Assembly: GCA_024234975.1 (NCBI GenBank)
Contig: JACKNH010000040.1
Span: 1-27,314 of the forward strand
From: Gammaproteobacteria bacterium
GTDB taxonomy: Bacteria > Pseudomonadota > Gammaproteobacteria > Ga0077536
Direction of reading: 5' to 3'
Length of the DNA: 27,314 nucleotides
Shown here: one piece after another, positions 1-8,506 of the stretch
How positions within the stretch are numbered: position 1 is the first letter of the stretch
Layout: each line of letters starts with the position of its first letter
The notes under the pieces: model-generated
Seen by the model: the letters and a program-made list of their open reading frames with translations, nothing else
What the model was told of the DNA's origin: nothing
The model's database searches: none
Program-made: the position numbers and the translations under genes

Positions 1-90
1 GACCAAATCATGCACACGTACAACGTCAAAGTTATTCGTCGAGCGGACTCCCTGATTGCGATAACACGGGCGCACAATGAAAAAGGGCCA

Positions 91-1152
91 CTAATCAGAC
101 TGTGAGCCTTCAGGGCCCCGATTTATTACAGTTCGGAACCCGATATGCGCAGTGCCCAGCCCGACGTCCTGCGGCTGACGTGCGGCGGGGCGATATCGCA
201 CACAGTAGTTGGCGGCGCAAAGGTAGGAACCACCCTTGATTGTCCGCACCTGTGCTTCGGGTTGATTCGGATCACCACTTTGTTCAAGCGACGGGCCTTG
301 CGGATTCTCGGCAGTGATATCGATGTGGCTCGGCGCGTACCAATCGGCCACCCACTCCCAGACATTGCCCAACAGATCGAACACACCATAACCATTGGCG
401 GGGAAACACCCTACCGGCGCCATGCCGCGATAACCATCACCTGCAGAGTTGTCCACGGGGAAAACGCCTTGCCAGTAATTGGCCTGGTATTGACCGTTGA
501 CGACCAGTGGCGGCTCGGTGAGGTCCAGCCCACCGCGTGCTGCGAATTCAAACTGCGCTTCGGTGGGCAACTCATGCCCTGCCCACGCGGCGTACGCCTC
601 GGCATCCTCGTAGGCAATCTGCACCACCGGATACGCGCCGCGGCCATCAATGGCGCTGTCCGGACCAAAGGGATGACGCCAATTCGCGCCAGGTACCCAT
701 TGCCACCACTGTGCCGGGTTGGCCAATGATGTGATTGATTCCGGCTCGGTGAACACCACACCACCGGGCACCCGCATTTCCGCCGGGACCCATGGATACT
801 TCTTCGCGTCCGGTACCCGCTCGGCCAGCGTGACGTAACCGGTGTCGGCGACGAACGCGGCGAACTGATCGTTGGTGATTTCGTTGCGATCAATCCAGAA
901 CCCGGCCAATGTCACTTCGCGCGGGGGGCCCTCTTCGGTGTAGTAAGGCGATTCGCCGACAACGAACCTGCCGCCGGGGACAAACACCATGCCTGCAGTC
1001 GTGCCCCGCTGAACTGCCTCCGGTACGAGACACTGCTGGCCTTGCATGGCATTGGCTTCATCCTGCGACGACGACGAAAGGCCACGACCCAGCCACCAAC
1101 CGGCAACGGCGACCGCACCGACGAAAATCGCCGCCAGAAACTTACGATTCAT
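91..1152 (-). CDS. Membrane-anchored formylglycine-generating-enzyme family protein (SUMF1/NirV-like)
   Basis: A 353-residue protein of the FGE-sulfatase (SUMF1) fold. Residues 1-25 form a hydrophobic signal or signal-anchor segment after M-N-R-K, so the domain should lie in the periplasm. The domain starts near residue 54 (MVFVPGG) and carries the family signature GNVWEWVADWY. Near the C-terminus, GGSYLCAANYCVRYR places Cys312 and Cys317 where the two copper-binding catalytic cysteines of true FGE sit, which many SUMF1-fold paralogues (EgtB, PvdO) lack. In the family, FGE oxidises a sulfatase cysteine to formylglycine. NirV, associated with copper nitrite reductase, is a related protein. ATG start, 5 bases after the stop of the MauE-like gene, so the two are probably co-transcribed. 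No sulfatase or nirK is visible here, so the substrate is unknown. The fold is sure; the activity is inferred. Confidence 0.88.
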   Translation of the reverse strand: MNRKFLAAIFVGAVAVAGWWLGRGLSSSSQDEANAMQGQQCLVPEAVQRGTTAGMVFVPGGRFVVGESPYYTEEGPPREVTLAGFWIDRNEITNDQFAAFVADTGYVTLAERVPDAKKYPWVPAEMRVPGGVVFTEPESITSLANPAQWWQWVPGANWRHPFGPDSAIDGRGAYPVVQIAYEDAEAYAAWAGHELPTEAQFEFAARGGLDLTEPPLVVNGQYQANYWQGVFPVDNSAGDGYRGMAPVGCFPANGYGVFDLLGNVWEWVADWYAPSHIDITAENPQGPSLEQSGDPNQPEAQVRTIKGGSYLCAANYCVRYRPAARQPQDVGLGTAHIGFRTVINRGPEGSQSD

Positions 1153-1157
1153 TCACT

Positions 1158-1730
1158 TCATCCCCATTCGCGTGGCTGTGGTTCATCCACGAATGTTTCA
1201 AACTCCGATGGTGTCGCTGCCAGCAATCGCGACATCGCGAAATATCCCAGACACAAGCCGATGACACCGGCGACGATAAGGCATGCTTCAGGGACACCGA
1301 CAGCGCGCGCGTGCTGCGGCAACAACGCCACGCATGCGACGCCGATCAACAACAGGTTACGCAGGATCAACCAGGGCACGACGCGTCCGGGCGGGCCACC
1401 TTGCAGGCACCCACAGTCCGACAACGTGCCCCGGATTGCCGCGACAGCGAGCGCCGCTGTGTAGCAGCTGATCAATATCGCCGAACCCAGCAGCGCCGGG
1501 CGTGCGGTTGCCGACCAGACAAGCGTGGCGGCCAGAAGCGCTTCCACGCCGGGGATCGAAAGCGCAATCAATGGAACGGCGGCCTCAGGCAGCAGTCGAT
1601 ATCCGCGCACTGCGCGCCGGAATCGGGCGAACTGGCGAACCTTGCCGAAGACGGCCACGCCCCACAATATGGCCAGCGCAAATCGCAACGTATGAAACAA
1701 CACTGGATCCAGCACCTGGTTTTCGAGCAC
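1158..1730 (-). CDS. MauE/DoxX-like redox-associated membrane protein
   Basis: About 190 residues with four or more hydrophobic helices and a central DCGCLQGG cysteine pair. This resembles the MauE/DoxX family, whose members support disulfide or redox maturation of periplasmic proteins in methylamine utilisation and related systems. The open frame continues upstream to a TTG at 1862, but that extension (DARHGARLTPLRV and so on) is polar and unlike the family. I chose the GTG at 1730, which has GAGGG nine bases upstream; a GTG at 1715 is also possible. It is the first gene of a two-gene unit, ending 5 bases before the FGE-like ATG. A redox or metal-supply role for that enzyme is inference. The family call rests on hydrophobic layout and the cysteine motif. 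Confidence 0.72.
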   Translation of the reverse strand: MLENQVLDPVLFHTLRFALAILWGVAVFGKVRQFARFRRAVRGYRLLPEAAVPLIALSIPGVEALLAATLVWSATARPALLGSAILISCYTAALAVAAIRGTLSDCGCLQGGPPGRVVPWLILRNLLLIGVACVALLPQHARAVGVPEACLIVAGVIGLCLGYFAMSRLLAATPSEFETFVDEPQPREWG

Positions 1731-1871
1731 TTCGGCACACCCTCGTGACAGCGCGGGTGGATGCACGCCGCACCTGTCAGCTTCAGGTATTACGCGCAAC
1801 GGTGTCAACCGCGCGCCGTGCCGGGCATCCGCGCGCGCCAGGGTCGCCGCAATCCATGGCAAAATGTCGCG

Positions 1872-2531
1872 GTGCTCGAAATACGCAATCTCTACAAGGC
1901 TTATGTCACCGGCACCGAGCAGCGCAGCGTGCTCGGCGGCCTGGATCTGCGCATCGACAGCGGCGGATTTGCGGTATTGATCGGCCGTAGCGGTTCCGGC
2001 AAATCGACCTTGCTGAATCTCATCGCCGGCATCGATCGTGTCGGCGGCGGCAGTATCGTGATCGATGGTACGGATATCTCCACGCTGGCCGAACCTGAGA
2101 TTACACGCTTCCGGCGCAGCCGTATCGGTTTCGTTTTCCAGTCCTTCAATCTGATTCCGACACTGACCGTGGCGGAAAATCTCGCGTTACCACTGCAACT
2201 CAACGGCATGAGGGTGGATACCGATCGGATCGAAGGATTACTGGCGCGGATTTCCCTGCCGGGACGCTTGCACGCCTATCCCGAACAGCTCTCCGGTGGT
2301 GAACAACAACGTGTGGCCATCGCCCGCGCTATCGTTCATCAACCCGCCCTCGTACTTGCCGACGAACCTACAGGCAATCTCGATACCATGACCGCGCGCC
2401 AGGTCATTTCACTGCTGACCGAAACTGTTGCCGAGCATGGCGCCACGTTGCTGATGGCTACCCATAGTCCGGAGATCATCGATACGCCTTATACGGCGTT
2501 GCGACTGGAAGATGGCAGGATTGACGGCTGA
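1872..2531 (+). CDS. ABC transporter ATP-binding protein (LolD/MacB type)
   Basis: A 219-residue ATPase subunit. Walker A GRSGSGKS is at residues 38-45, the ABC signature LSGGEQQR starts at 140, and Walker B ends at Asp164-Glu165 (LADEPTGNLD). The PTGNLD sequence and small size are typical of ATPases that drive FtsX-fold mechanotransmitter permeases (LolD, MacB, FtsE) rather than solute importers. No in-frame ATG fits the N-terminus. The GTG at 1872 gives the usual start MLEIRNLYKAY; the two nearby ATGs at 1856 and 1864 are out of frame. No clear Shine-Dalgarno precedes the GTG. The end overlaps the permease start by 20 bases, indicating translational coupling in an operon with that permease and the AttH-like protein. 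Confidence 0.93.
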   Translation: MLEIRNLYKAYVTGTEQRSVLGGLDLRIDSGGFAVLIGRSGSGKSTLLNLIAGIDRVGGGSIVIDGTDISTLAEPEITRFRRSRIGFVFQSFNLIPTLTVAENLALPLQLNGMRVDTDRIEGLLARISLPGRLHAYPEQLSGGEQQRVAIARAIVHQPALVLADEPTGNLDTMTARQVISLLTETVAEHGATLLMATHSPEIIDTPYTALRLEDGRIDG

Positions 2532-5052
2532 CGGCGGCTTGCTGTGGCGCGCGAGCCGACGCTTTCTTGCGTCGCATCCCTGGCAACTTGCACTCGCGAT
2601 AGCCGGCATTGCGCTCGGCGTCGCAGTTGTCGTTTCGATTCACCTGACACGGATCAGCGCGTTGAATGCCTACGATGCCGCAACTGTCGCCATCGCGGGT
2701 TCCGCCACCCATCGACTGTACGGTGGCCCGGCTGGCCTGGACGAGGGTGTTATTCGAACGTTGGCCGTGGATTTGGCAGTCGGGCAGGTCGCGCCCGTGG
2801 TGAGTATCAGCGTCATGGTCAACGGGCGACTACCTGCGCGTGTGCTTGGCATTGATCCACTCAGCGAAGCCGGATTTGCACGCTTCGGCGCCACGGCGTC
2901 CGGCGGACTGCAGTTTGCCGGTTTGATGACGACACCGACCGCGCTGGCCTCCCCTGCACTGTTGGAAAAGCTGGGTATTGCCGGCGGTACATCCATGGTA
3001 CTGCGCGTCGCCGGCAACGAAATGGCATTCCGCTGCCTGGCCCTGGATCCGTTCCCGGCGCAATTGCCCGAAGACGTACTGGTCACTGATATCGCCTTTG
3101 CCCAGGACCTCACCGCCAGTGCGGGATATGTCTCGTATGCGGACCTGATCCTTTCCCCGACCACCCAAGCTGTCGTCAACGGATCAATCGGTCGCACACT
3201 GCCCGCGGATGCTGTGCTGGTCAGCATGGACGCTGAACGCGGATCACTGGAATCGATGTCAGCAGCGTTCCAGACCAATCTAATGGCATTGGGGATGCTG
3301 GCGTTGATGGTGGGCGCATTCCTCACATATAACGCGGTCTCGTTCCTGCTGCTGCAGCGAAGGGAGCTGTTTGGCCGCCTGCGTACCCTGGGCGCGACGA
3401 GGCGCCAACTCGGTGGTGTCGTGTTGCTGGAAACCATGGTCATTGCGTTGGTGGGTACCGGGCTGGGCTTGTTGCTCGGATTGCTGTTGGCGGAGGGTTT
3501 GCTTCATCTCGTCGTCCAGACGTTGAACGATCTGTATGCCCCGGTCCGCTCGGACAACATCGCTCTGGCGTTGGATGCCATCGTACTGGCCGTCGTTGCC
3601 GGCATGGGAGCCGGCCTGCTCGCGACGCTGCCCACCCTGCTCGAGATTCTGCGCGCGCCGCCGGAAGGACTGCGACGCCGCATCGTTGCCGAGACACAGG
3701 CCGCGAAGCATGCAAACCGTGCCCTGGTGGCAGGTGGGGTGTTGATTGTCGGCGGCTGCGTGCTCCTGGCGTTGCCCGGTCGCAGCGTCGCACTGGGTTT
3801 CACTGGTTTGTTCTGTGCCGCGCTGGGATTCGCGGTATCGATTCCGCGTCTGGCGGTGCTGCTATTGCGATTTACGAGCCGCTACTGCGGCCCTGTATCC
3901 GCGCTGCTGTTTCGTGAGGCGCTGCGGAGTACCGAGCGAAATATAAGCCGGACCGGGACCGCACTGGCGGCGCTGACGCTGGCATGTGCGACCGCCGTGG
4001 GCATAGGAACGATGGTGGAGAGCTTCCGTGTGTCGGTGAGCCAATGGCTGGTTCAGGCCCTCCCTGCCGATATCTATGTCATCGCCGCCAGTGGAGGTGG
4101 CATGCCGGGACGTCAGCAACTCGACGACGCGCTGGTCAACCAGTTCACCACGATGGACGGTGTCGCGGATGTCATCACCAGCAGTCGCGTATTACTGCCC
4201 CGCACTGAACGCATGGGCGAGCTACTTGTTCAAGGGATGCAAGAAGCAACCTTCGGCCTGTTGCCGTTGATTGATACTGATGCCACACAAGCCTGGCACG
4301 CTTGGCAATCCGGCGGTGTACTGGTGACCGAAACCTTCGTGGCGCGCCGGGGGCTTGCCGGTGGCGACACGCTGGAGCTGCTCACGCCGGCTGGCCCGGT
4401 CGAATTCAACATTGTCGGCGTGTACCGTGACTACGGTGCCGAAGCCGGTGGCGTAATGATCAATCGCGAGGTCTATCGCCAATACTTTCAACCGCTGGCC
4501 TACGACAGTATTGGCTTGCGCCTGGCCGATGGTGTCGACATCGATGGATTCAACAGCCGCTTGCAGAGCAGGATCGCGGAGCATCCCAATCTGCAGGCCC
4601 GCCTCAAGCGGGATATCCAGAAAATTTCACTGGTCATTTTTGATCGCACTTTCGCCATCACCCGCGTTCTGCGCACGCTGGCGCTGCTGATAGCCACCGT
4701 GGGCATTTTCGGAGCGTTGATGGCATTGACGCTGGAACGTGGTCGCGAGTACGCCGTACGCCGCGCTCTGGGCTTCCTGCCAAGCCAATCCGCCAGTCAG
4801 ATGTTGAGTGAATGCGGGGTACTGGGAATCATCGCCGGATCGTTGGCGATACCTGCCGGCCTGGCCATGGCGGCCGCGCTGATATTTGTCATCAACGCCC
4901 GCTCATTCGGCTGGACCATGCCATTGCTGCTGCCGCCAGACCAGATACTGTGGCCACCCGCGCTCGCGCTGGTCGCCGCCGTTGCCGCAGGCATCATTCC
5001 AGCGTGGCGCCTGGCGCGCCACCCACCTGTCGAGTTTCTGCGCGATGAATAG
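2512..5052 (+). CDS. FtsX-family ABC transporter permease
   Basis: An 846-residue inner-membrane protein with two FtsX/MacB modules in tandem. An N-terminal helix at about residues 24-45 is followed by a periplasmic MacB-like region. The first FtsX bundle lies at about 255-380. Two further hydrophobic stretches at about 400-460 and a helix near 490 come next, then a second periplasmic region. The C-terminal FtsX bundle at about 715-840 ends in the usual PAWRLARHPPVEFLRDE. Two FtsX modules and roughly ten helices match the YbbP-like class, in which one polypeptide can serve where LolC/E-type systems use two. It starts inside the ATPase gene and its last eight bases overlap the ATG of the next gene (ATGAATAG). 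No membrane-fusion protein or outer-membrane factor is adjacent, so export to the medium is not implied. Substrate unknown; lipid-like cargo is inferred from the partner gene. Confidence 0.92.
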   Translation: MAGLTADGGLLWRASRRFLASHPWQLALAIAGIALGVAVVVSIHLTRISALNAYDAATVAIAGSATHRLYGGPAGLDEGVIRTLAVDLAVGQVAPVVSISVMVNGRLPARVLGIDPLSEAGFARFGATASGGLQFAGLMTTPTALASPALLEKLGIAGGTSMVLRVAGNEMAFRCLALDPFPAQLPEDVLVTDIAFAQDLTASAGYVSYADLILSPTTQAVVNGSIGRTLPADAVLVSMDAERGSLESMSAAFQTNLMALGMLALMVGAFLTYNAVSFLLLQRRELFGRLRTLGATRRQLGGVVLLETMVIALVGTGLGLLLGLLLAEGLLHLVVQTLNDLYAPVRSDNIALALDAIVLAVVAGMGAGLLATLPTLLEILRAPPEGLRRRIVAETQAAKHANRALVAGGVLIVGGCVLLALPGRSVALGFTGLFCAALGFAVSIPRLAVLLLRFTSRYCGPVSALLFREALRSTERNISRTGTALAALTLACATAVGIGTMVESFRVSVSQWLVQALPADIYVIAASGGGMPGRQQLDDALVNQFTTMDGVADVITSSRVLLPRTERMGELLVQGMQEATFGLLPLIDTDATQAWHAWQSGGVLVTETFVARRGLAGGDTLELLTPAGPVEFNIVGVYRDYGAEAGGVMINREVYRQYFQPLAYDSIGLRLADGVDIDGFNSRLQSRIAEHPNLQARLKRDIQKISLVIFDRTFAITRVLRTLALLIATVGIFGALMALTLERGREYAVRRALGFLPSQSASQMLSECGVLGIIAGSLAIPAGLAMAAALIFVINARSFGWTMPLLLPPDQILWPPALALVAAVAAGIIPAWRLARHPPVEFLRDE

Positions 5053-6193
5053 GCGCGGGTCTGCGGTCGTGGCCATCGCCATTGTGGGGCTGTTCGGGAT
5101 GCTGCTGCAGTGGCATACGGATGTCCCGCCACAGCCTGACGGGCAAGGCAATTACTTCAGGCCCCACGAACTGCTCGCAGCAAACGACAATGCTGGATTC
5201 GTCGTGGCCGATGAACCGCCCGCGCTTGAGTTTCCCCGCGATCACGGGCCCCATCCGGAATACCGCACGGAATGGTGGTACATCACCGGCACGCTTGCGG
5301 ACACGAACGGCGAACGGTTCGGCTATCAGCTGACGTTCTTCCGCCATGCGATGACGGCAATGCCGGCAGCCGGCCCCTCCGCCTGGCATGCCCGTGACGC
5401 CTGGATGGCGCACTTTGCCGTCACCGATGTCACGGCGACTGCCTTCCACCATTCAGAGCGTTTCAGCAGAGGCACACTTGATCTCGCCGGTGCCGGCGGC
5501 GAGCCTTTATCAATCTGGCTGCGCGATTGGCGACTCTGGTTCGACGCGGGCGCATGGCATCTTACGGCGCGTGACGGTGCCATTGCGCTGACGCTGGACC
5601 TCACGCCGACAGTGGCGCCCGTTGCCCAGGGCGACCGCGGACTCAGTCGGAAAGGTCGATCGGCAGGCAATGCCTCCATCTACTATTCGATGCCGCGAAT
5701 GCAGACCCGGGGCAGCCTGTCGCTACCCCGCGGCACATTTGATCTCCACGGCGAAAGCTGGCTGGACCGCGAATGGGGCACTACGTTACTGGACACAGAT
5801 ACCGTCGGGTGGGACTGGTTTGCGTTGCATCTGGCGAACGGCGACAACCTGATGTACTACCGGCTGCGTCGAAGTGATGGCGCCGCTTCAGCGTTTTCCA
5901 GTGGCACGATGAACCGCGCTGACGGGTCGACCAGGCGCTTGTTCGCGGGCGATGTGAATACCGAACCCGTCCTGGAGTGGCGGAGCCCGGAGACCGGCAT
6001 GCGCTATCCCGCGGCCTGGCGATTGTCGATTCCGTCGGCGGGGTTGATGCTGGACGTAACACCTGTAATTTCCGGGCAGGAGTTCACCGGGGCCTTCCGC
6101 TACTGGGAAGGCATGGTCGATGTCCGCGGCCAGACCGGCAACGAAGCGGTCACAGGCGCAGGTTACCTCGAGATGACCGGCTACGAGGAATAG
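5045..6193 (+). CDS. AttH/CrtC-like lipocalin-fold protein, exported
   Basis: A 382-residue protein with an N-terminal hydrophobic segment (about residues 6-22, preceded by MNRR), so it is probably secreted or anchored in the periplasm. Family hallmarks are seen in order: EWWYITG near residue 76, WLDREWG in the middle with GWDWFALHL after it, and GYLEMTGY at the C-terminus. These belong to the AttH/CrtC-N family, a double lipocalin fold that includes carotenoid 1,2-hydratase. Start ATG at 5045 overlaps the permease stop; the frame is open further upstream inside the permease gene, but the coupled ATG gives the signal segment directly. In Agrobacterium, attH likewise sits beside ABC transporter genes. 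Binding or hydration of a hydrophobic molecule handled by the transporter is the likely role. A carotenoid substrate is not supported, as no carotenoid genes are near. Confidence 0.87.
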   Translation: MNRRGSAVVAIAIVGLFGMLLQWHTDVPPQPDGQGNYFRPHELLAANDNAGFVVADEPPALEFPRDHGPHPEYRTEWWYITGTLADTNGERFGYQLTFFRHAMTAMPAAGPSAWHARDAWMAHFAVTDVTATAFHHSERFSRGTLDLAGAGGEPLSIWLRDWRLWFDAGAWHLTARDGAIALTLDLTPTVAPVAQGDRGLSRKGRSAGNASIYYSMPRMQTRGSLSLPRGTFDLHGESWLDREWGTTLLDTDTVGWDWFALHLANGDNLMYYRLRRSDGAASAFSSGTMNRADGSTRRLFAGDVNTEPVLEWRSPETGMRYPAAWRLSIPSAGLMLDVTPVISGQEFTGAFRYWEGMVDVRGQTGNEAVTGAGYLEMTGYEE

Positions 6194-6317
6194 CGCCGAA
6201 CAGCGCAAGACCTCAGCGCCATTGAACCACGAACTGCTGCCCGGGACTGGCGCGGGGCGGTTGCGTTTCCTAGACTATTGCCTGCTTACCGCACGCCACC
6301 GATGGGAGGTATTCGTC

Positions 6318-6917
6318 ATGGCAAACACCCGTTCAGCGATTGCAATCACCGCCCTGTTGATGTCAGTCCTCTGTGCCAACGTCCAGGGCCAGAGTGTCAC
6401 GATTTTTGGCGGCAACTCGCTGGCCCGTGACTGCTATCGAAATGCCACGATGGCGGTGAAGTTGTCCGACTTCGTTTCACACAGTGCCATCGAACCCTGC
6501 GACACCGCGCTCGAGCATGGCGATATGTCGATGCGTGATCGCGCCGCGACCTTCGTGAACCGCGGCATCATCTACGCCAACATGCAGTTATATACCGACG
6601 CGGTCCGCGATTACGAGAAAGCCCTGAAAATGCGGCCGGATTTCGCCGAAACCTACATCAACCGCGGCAACATCTTCTTTCTTGGCCGGGCCTATCTCCG
6701 CGCGATCGAGGATTACACCACCGCTTTGGAAAAGATGAGTTCGGACAACCTGCATGTCGCCTATCTGAACCGCGGCATGGCCTATGAGCGTATCGGCGAC
6801 GCCGCGCTGGCCGAACAGGATTATCGCCGGGCCCTGGAGTTGTCGCCCGGCTGGACCATCGCGACAGACCGCCTGGGCAAATTGTTGAGCAACGCACAGC
6901 CACGCAAGGATGCGTGA
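6318..6917 (+). CDS. Secreted tetratricopeptide-repeat protein
   Basis: A 199-residue protein with a Sec signal peptide (hydrophobic core AIAITALLMSVL, likely cleavage near residue 24, after NVQG). Three TPR units follow at about residues 75-108, 109-142 and 146-179, with the usual pattern NRGxxYxxxxxYxxAxxDYxxALxxxP. Two cysteines lie near residues 39 and 61, before the repeats, and could form a disulfide in the periplasm. GGGAGGT ends seven bases before the ATG at 6318, which fixes the start over an upstream TTG in the same frame. The stop lies six bases from the stop of convergent ppnN. TPR proteins act as protein-binding scaffolds; the partner is unknown and no specific function can be given. 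Confidence 0.88.
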   Translation: MANTRSAIAITALLMSVLCANVQGQSVTIFGGNSLARDCYRNATMAVKLSDFVSHSAIEPCDTALEHGDMSMRDRAATFVNRGIIYANMQLYTDAVRDYEKALKMRPDFAETYINRGNIFFLGRAYLRAIEDYTTALEKMSSDNLHVAYLNRGMAYERIGDAALAEQDYRRALELSPGWTIATDRLGKLLSNAQPRKDA

Positions 6918-6923
6918 CGGCAC

Positions 6924-8321
6924 TCAGACCAGGCGGTAACTTGGCCGGTACTCCGTTCCAGGCAGCTTCATTCGATGCTGTGCCACGAAGGTACGCAGTA
7001 GTTTATCCAGGGCGTCGGTGATCGCCTTTGGCCCGTGGATTTCGAACGGGCCGTAGGTTTCCACCGCCTGAATCCCGCTTTCCTTGACGTTACCGGCAAC
7101 GATGCCGGAGAACAGCCGGCGCAGGTTCGAAGCAAGTTCAAAGGCCGGCAAATCAGGCGTCAGTTCGAGGTTGGCCATGTTTTCGTGACTGGCGACGAAG
7201 GGTTGCTGGAACCGCAGGTCGACGTTCAGCGCCCAGTTGAAGAACAGTGAATCGTCCGTGTGATCCCGGTACTGCAGCACGTTGTCGATTCCCCGACGGA
7301 CCTCGGCCGCCACCGCGGCAGGGTCGTCAATCATGATCCTGTAGCGGGTGGTGTATTCCGGCCCCAGCGCAGTTTCGATGAATTCATGCAGCATGCGGAA
7401 GTACGGCTCGCTCTCCCGCGGGCCGGTCAGCACGAAGGGGAACGGCCGCTCCATGTTGGCCGGGTGGGTCAACACCCCCAGCAGGTAGAGGATTTCCTCC
7501 GCGGTGCCGACGCCGCCCGGGAATACCACCACGCCGTGGCCCAGACGGATGAATGCCTCGAGCCGCTTTTCCATGTCCGGCATGATGACCAGCTGGTTGA
7601 CGATGGGATTGGGAGATTCCGCCGCGATGATATCCGGCTCGGAGATGCCGATGTAACGCCCCGGCCGGATACGCTGCTTGGCATGACCAATCGCCGCGCC
7701 TTTCATCGGCCCTTTCATCGCGCCGGGTCCGCACCCGGTGCAGATATCCAGGCCGCGAAGTCCGAGCTGGTAGCCCACTTCCTTGGTGTAGTCGTATTCC
7801 ACGCGGGAGATCGAATGCCCCCCCCAACACACGGCAATGCCGCGTTGTTCGCCAGGCCGCATGATCTCGGCGTGACGCAAGGTATGGAACACGGCATCGG
7901 TGATGCCTGCTGAGGAAGCCATATCGAAGCGATTACTGCGCTCGATTTCATTCTTCATATACAGAACGTCGCGCAGGACCGAGAACAGATGCTGTCGGGT
8001 GCCGCGTATCATCTCGCCATCAACGAAAGCGACCGCCGGCGCATTGAAAAGGTGCAAGCGGATCCCCCGCTCCTGCTGTTCCAGCCTGAGATCGAAATCT
8101 GCGTAGGCGGCAAATATCTCCCGGGCGTCATCCACGTACGCGCCACTGGTCATGACTGCCAACGCGCATTTGCGGAAACAGCTCAATACTTCGGGGTCCT
8201 GGATTGCGCACAGTGCATTGACCTCTGCCTGTGACATGACCGCCATCGGCCCCAGCGGCGTGATGGTTGCGTGGGCGATGGTGGTGGGGTCCAGCTTTGC
8301 TGCCGATTGGGTGATATTCAT
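6924..8321 (-). CDS. ppnN: Pyrimidine/purine nucleotide 5'-monophosphate nucleosidase (PpnN/YgdH)
   Basis: A 465-residue cytoplasmic enzyme, close to the 454 residues of E. coli PpnN, with the same three-part layout: an N-terminal domain, a central LOG/lysine-decarboxylase-like Rossmann domain and a C-terminal extension. The central domain shows GGHSISRVEYDYTKEVG near residue 165, a GCGPGAMKGPMKG stretch, and the nucleotide-binding PGGVGTAEE near residue 267. PpnN hydrolyses nucleoside monophosphates to base plus ribose 5-phosphate and in E. coli is activated by (p)ppGpp during the stringent response. ATG start at 8321. Its upstream region is unusually AT-rich and is shared with the divergent small gene at 8507. 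It is a single gene converging on the TPR gene. Confidence 0.94.
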   Translation of the reverse strand: MNITQSAAKLDPTTIAHATITPLGPMAVMSQAEVNALCAIQDPEVLSCFRKCALAVMTSGAYVDDAREIFAAYADFDLRLEQQERGIRLHLFNAPAVAFVDGEMIRGTRQHLFSVLRDVLYMKNEIERSNRFDMASSAGITDAVFHTLRHAEIMRPGEQRGIAVCWGGHSISRVEYDYTKEVGYQLGLRGLDICTGCGPGAMKGPMKGAAIGHAKQRIRPGRYIGISEPDIIAAESPNPIVNQLVIMPDMEKRLEAFIRLGHGVVVFPGGVGTAEEILYLLGVLTHPANMERPFPFVLTGPRESEPYFRMLHEFIETALGPEYTTRYRIMIDDPAAVAAEVRRGIDNVLQYRDHTDDSLFFNWALNVDLRFQQPFVASHENMANLELTPDLPAFELASNLRRLFSGIVAGNVKESGIQAVETYGPFEIHGPKAITDALDKLLRTFVAQHRMKLPGTEYRPSYRLV

Positions 8322-8506
8322 TGGCGCCTTCAGGATACTTGCAGGTCGGGGGGGAGATTCTATAATATCTGCCGGAAGATCATAATATTAAGCGATCTTT
8401 GTCAGACCCAGGCTGAGTAGTCCGGCCTAAGCCGGCGCCAGTGCAGTGTTTAACCGACGGCGCATTTAAGGGGTGCGCTTTAAAAAATATTGCGGGGGAG
8501 TCGTAC

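Noticed and set aside
1..90. Possible end of a converging plus-strand gene (frame open from base 1 to a stop at about 105)
   Set aside because: Thirty-four codons overlapping the FGE-like gene by 15 bases with no recognisable sequence; also a minus-strand ATG at 11-9 has only three codons. Neither can be supported.
909..1748. A 279-codon open frame on plus, antisense to the FGE-like and MauE-like genes
   Set aside because: Its product is rich in Arg, Gln, Cys and His with no coherent hydrophobic or domain pattern, whereas the opposite strand encodes two recognisable proteins. Long antisense frames are common in GC-rich DNA.
8422..8435. Small CCGGC-CTAA-GCCGG hairpin
   Set aside because: A 5-bp stem without a T-run, and not after a gene on either strand in the right place; too weak to call a terminator.
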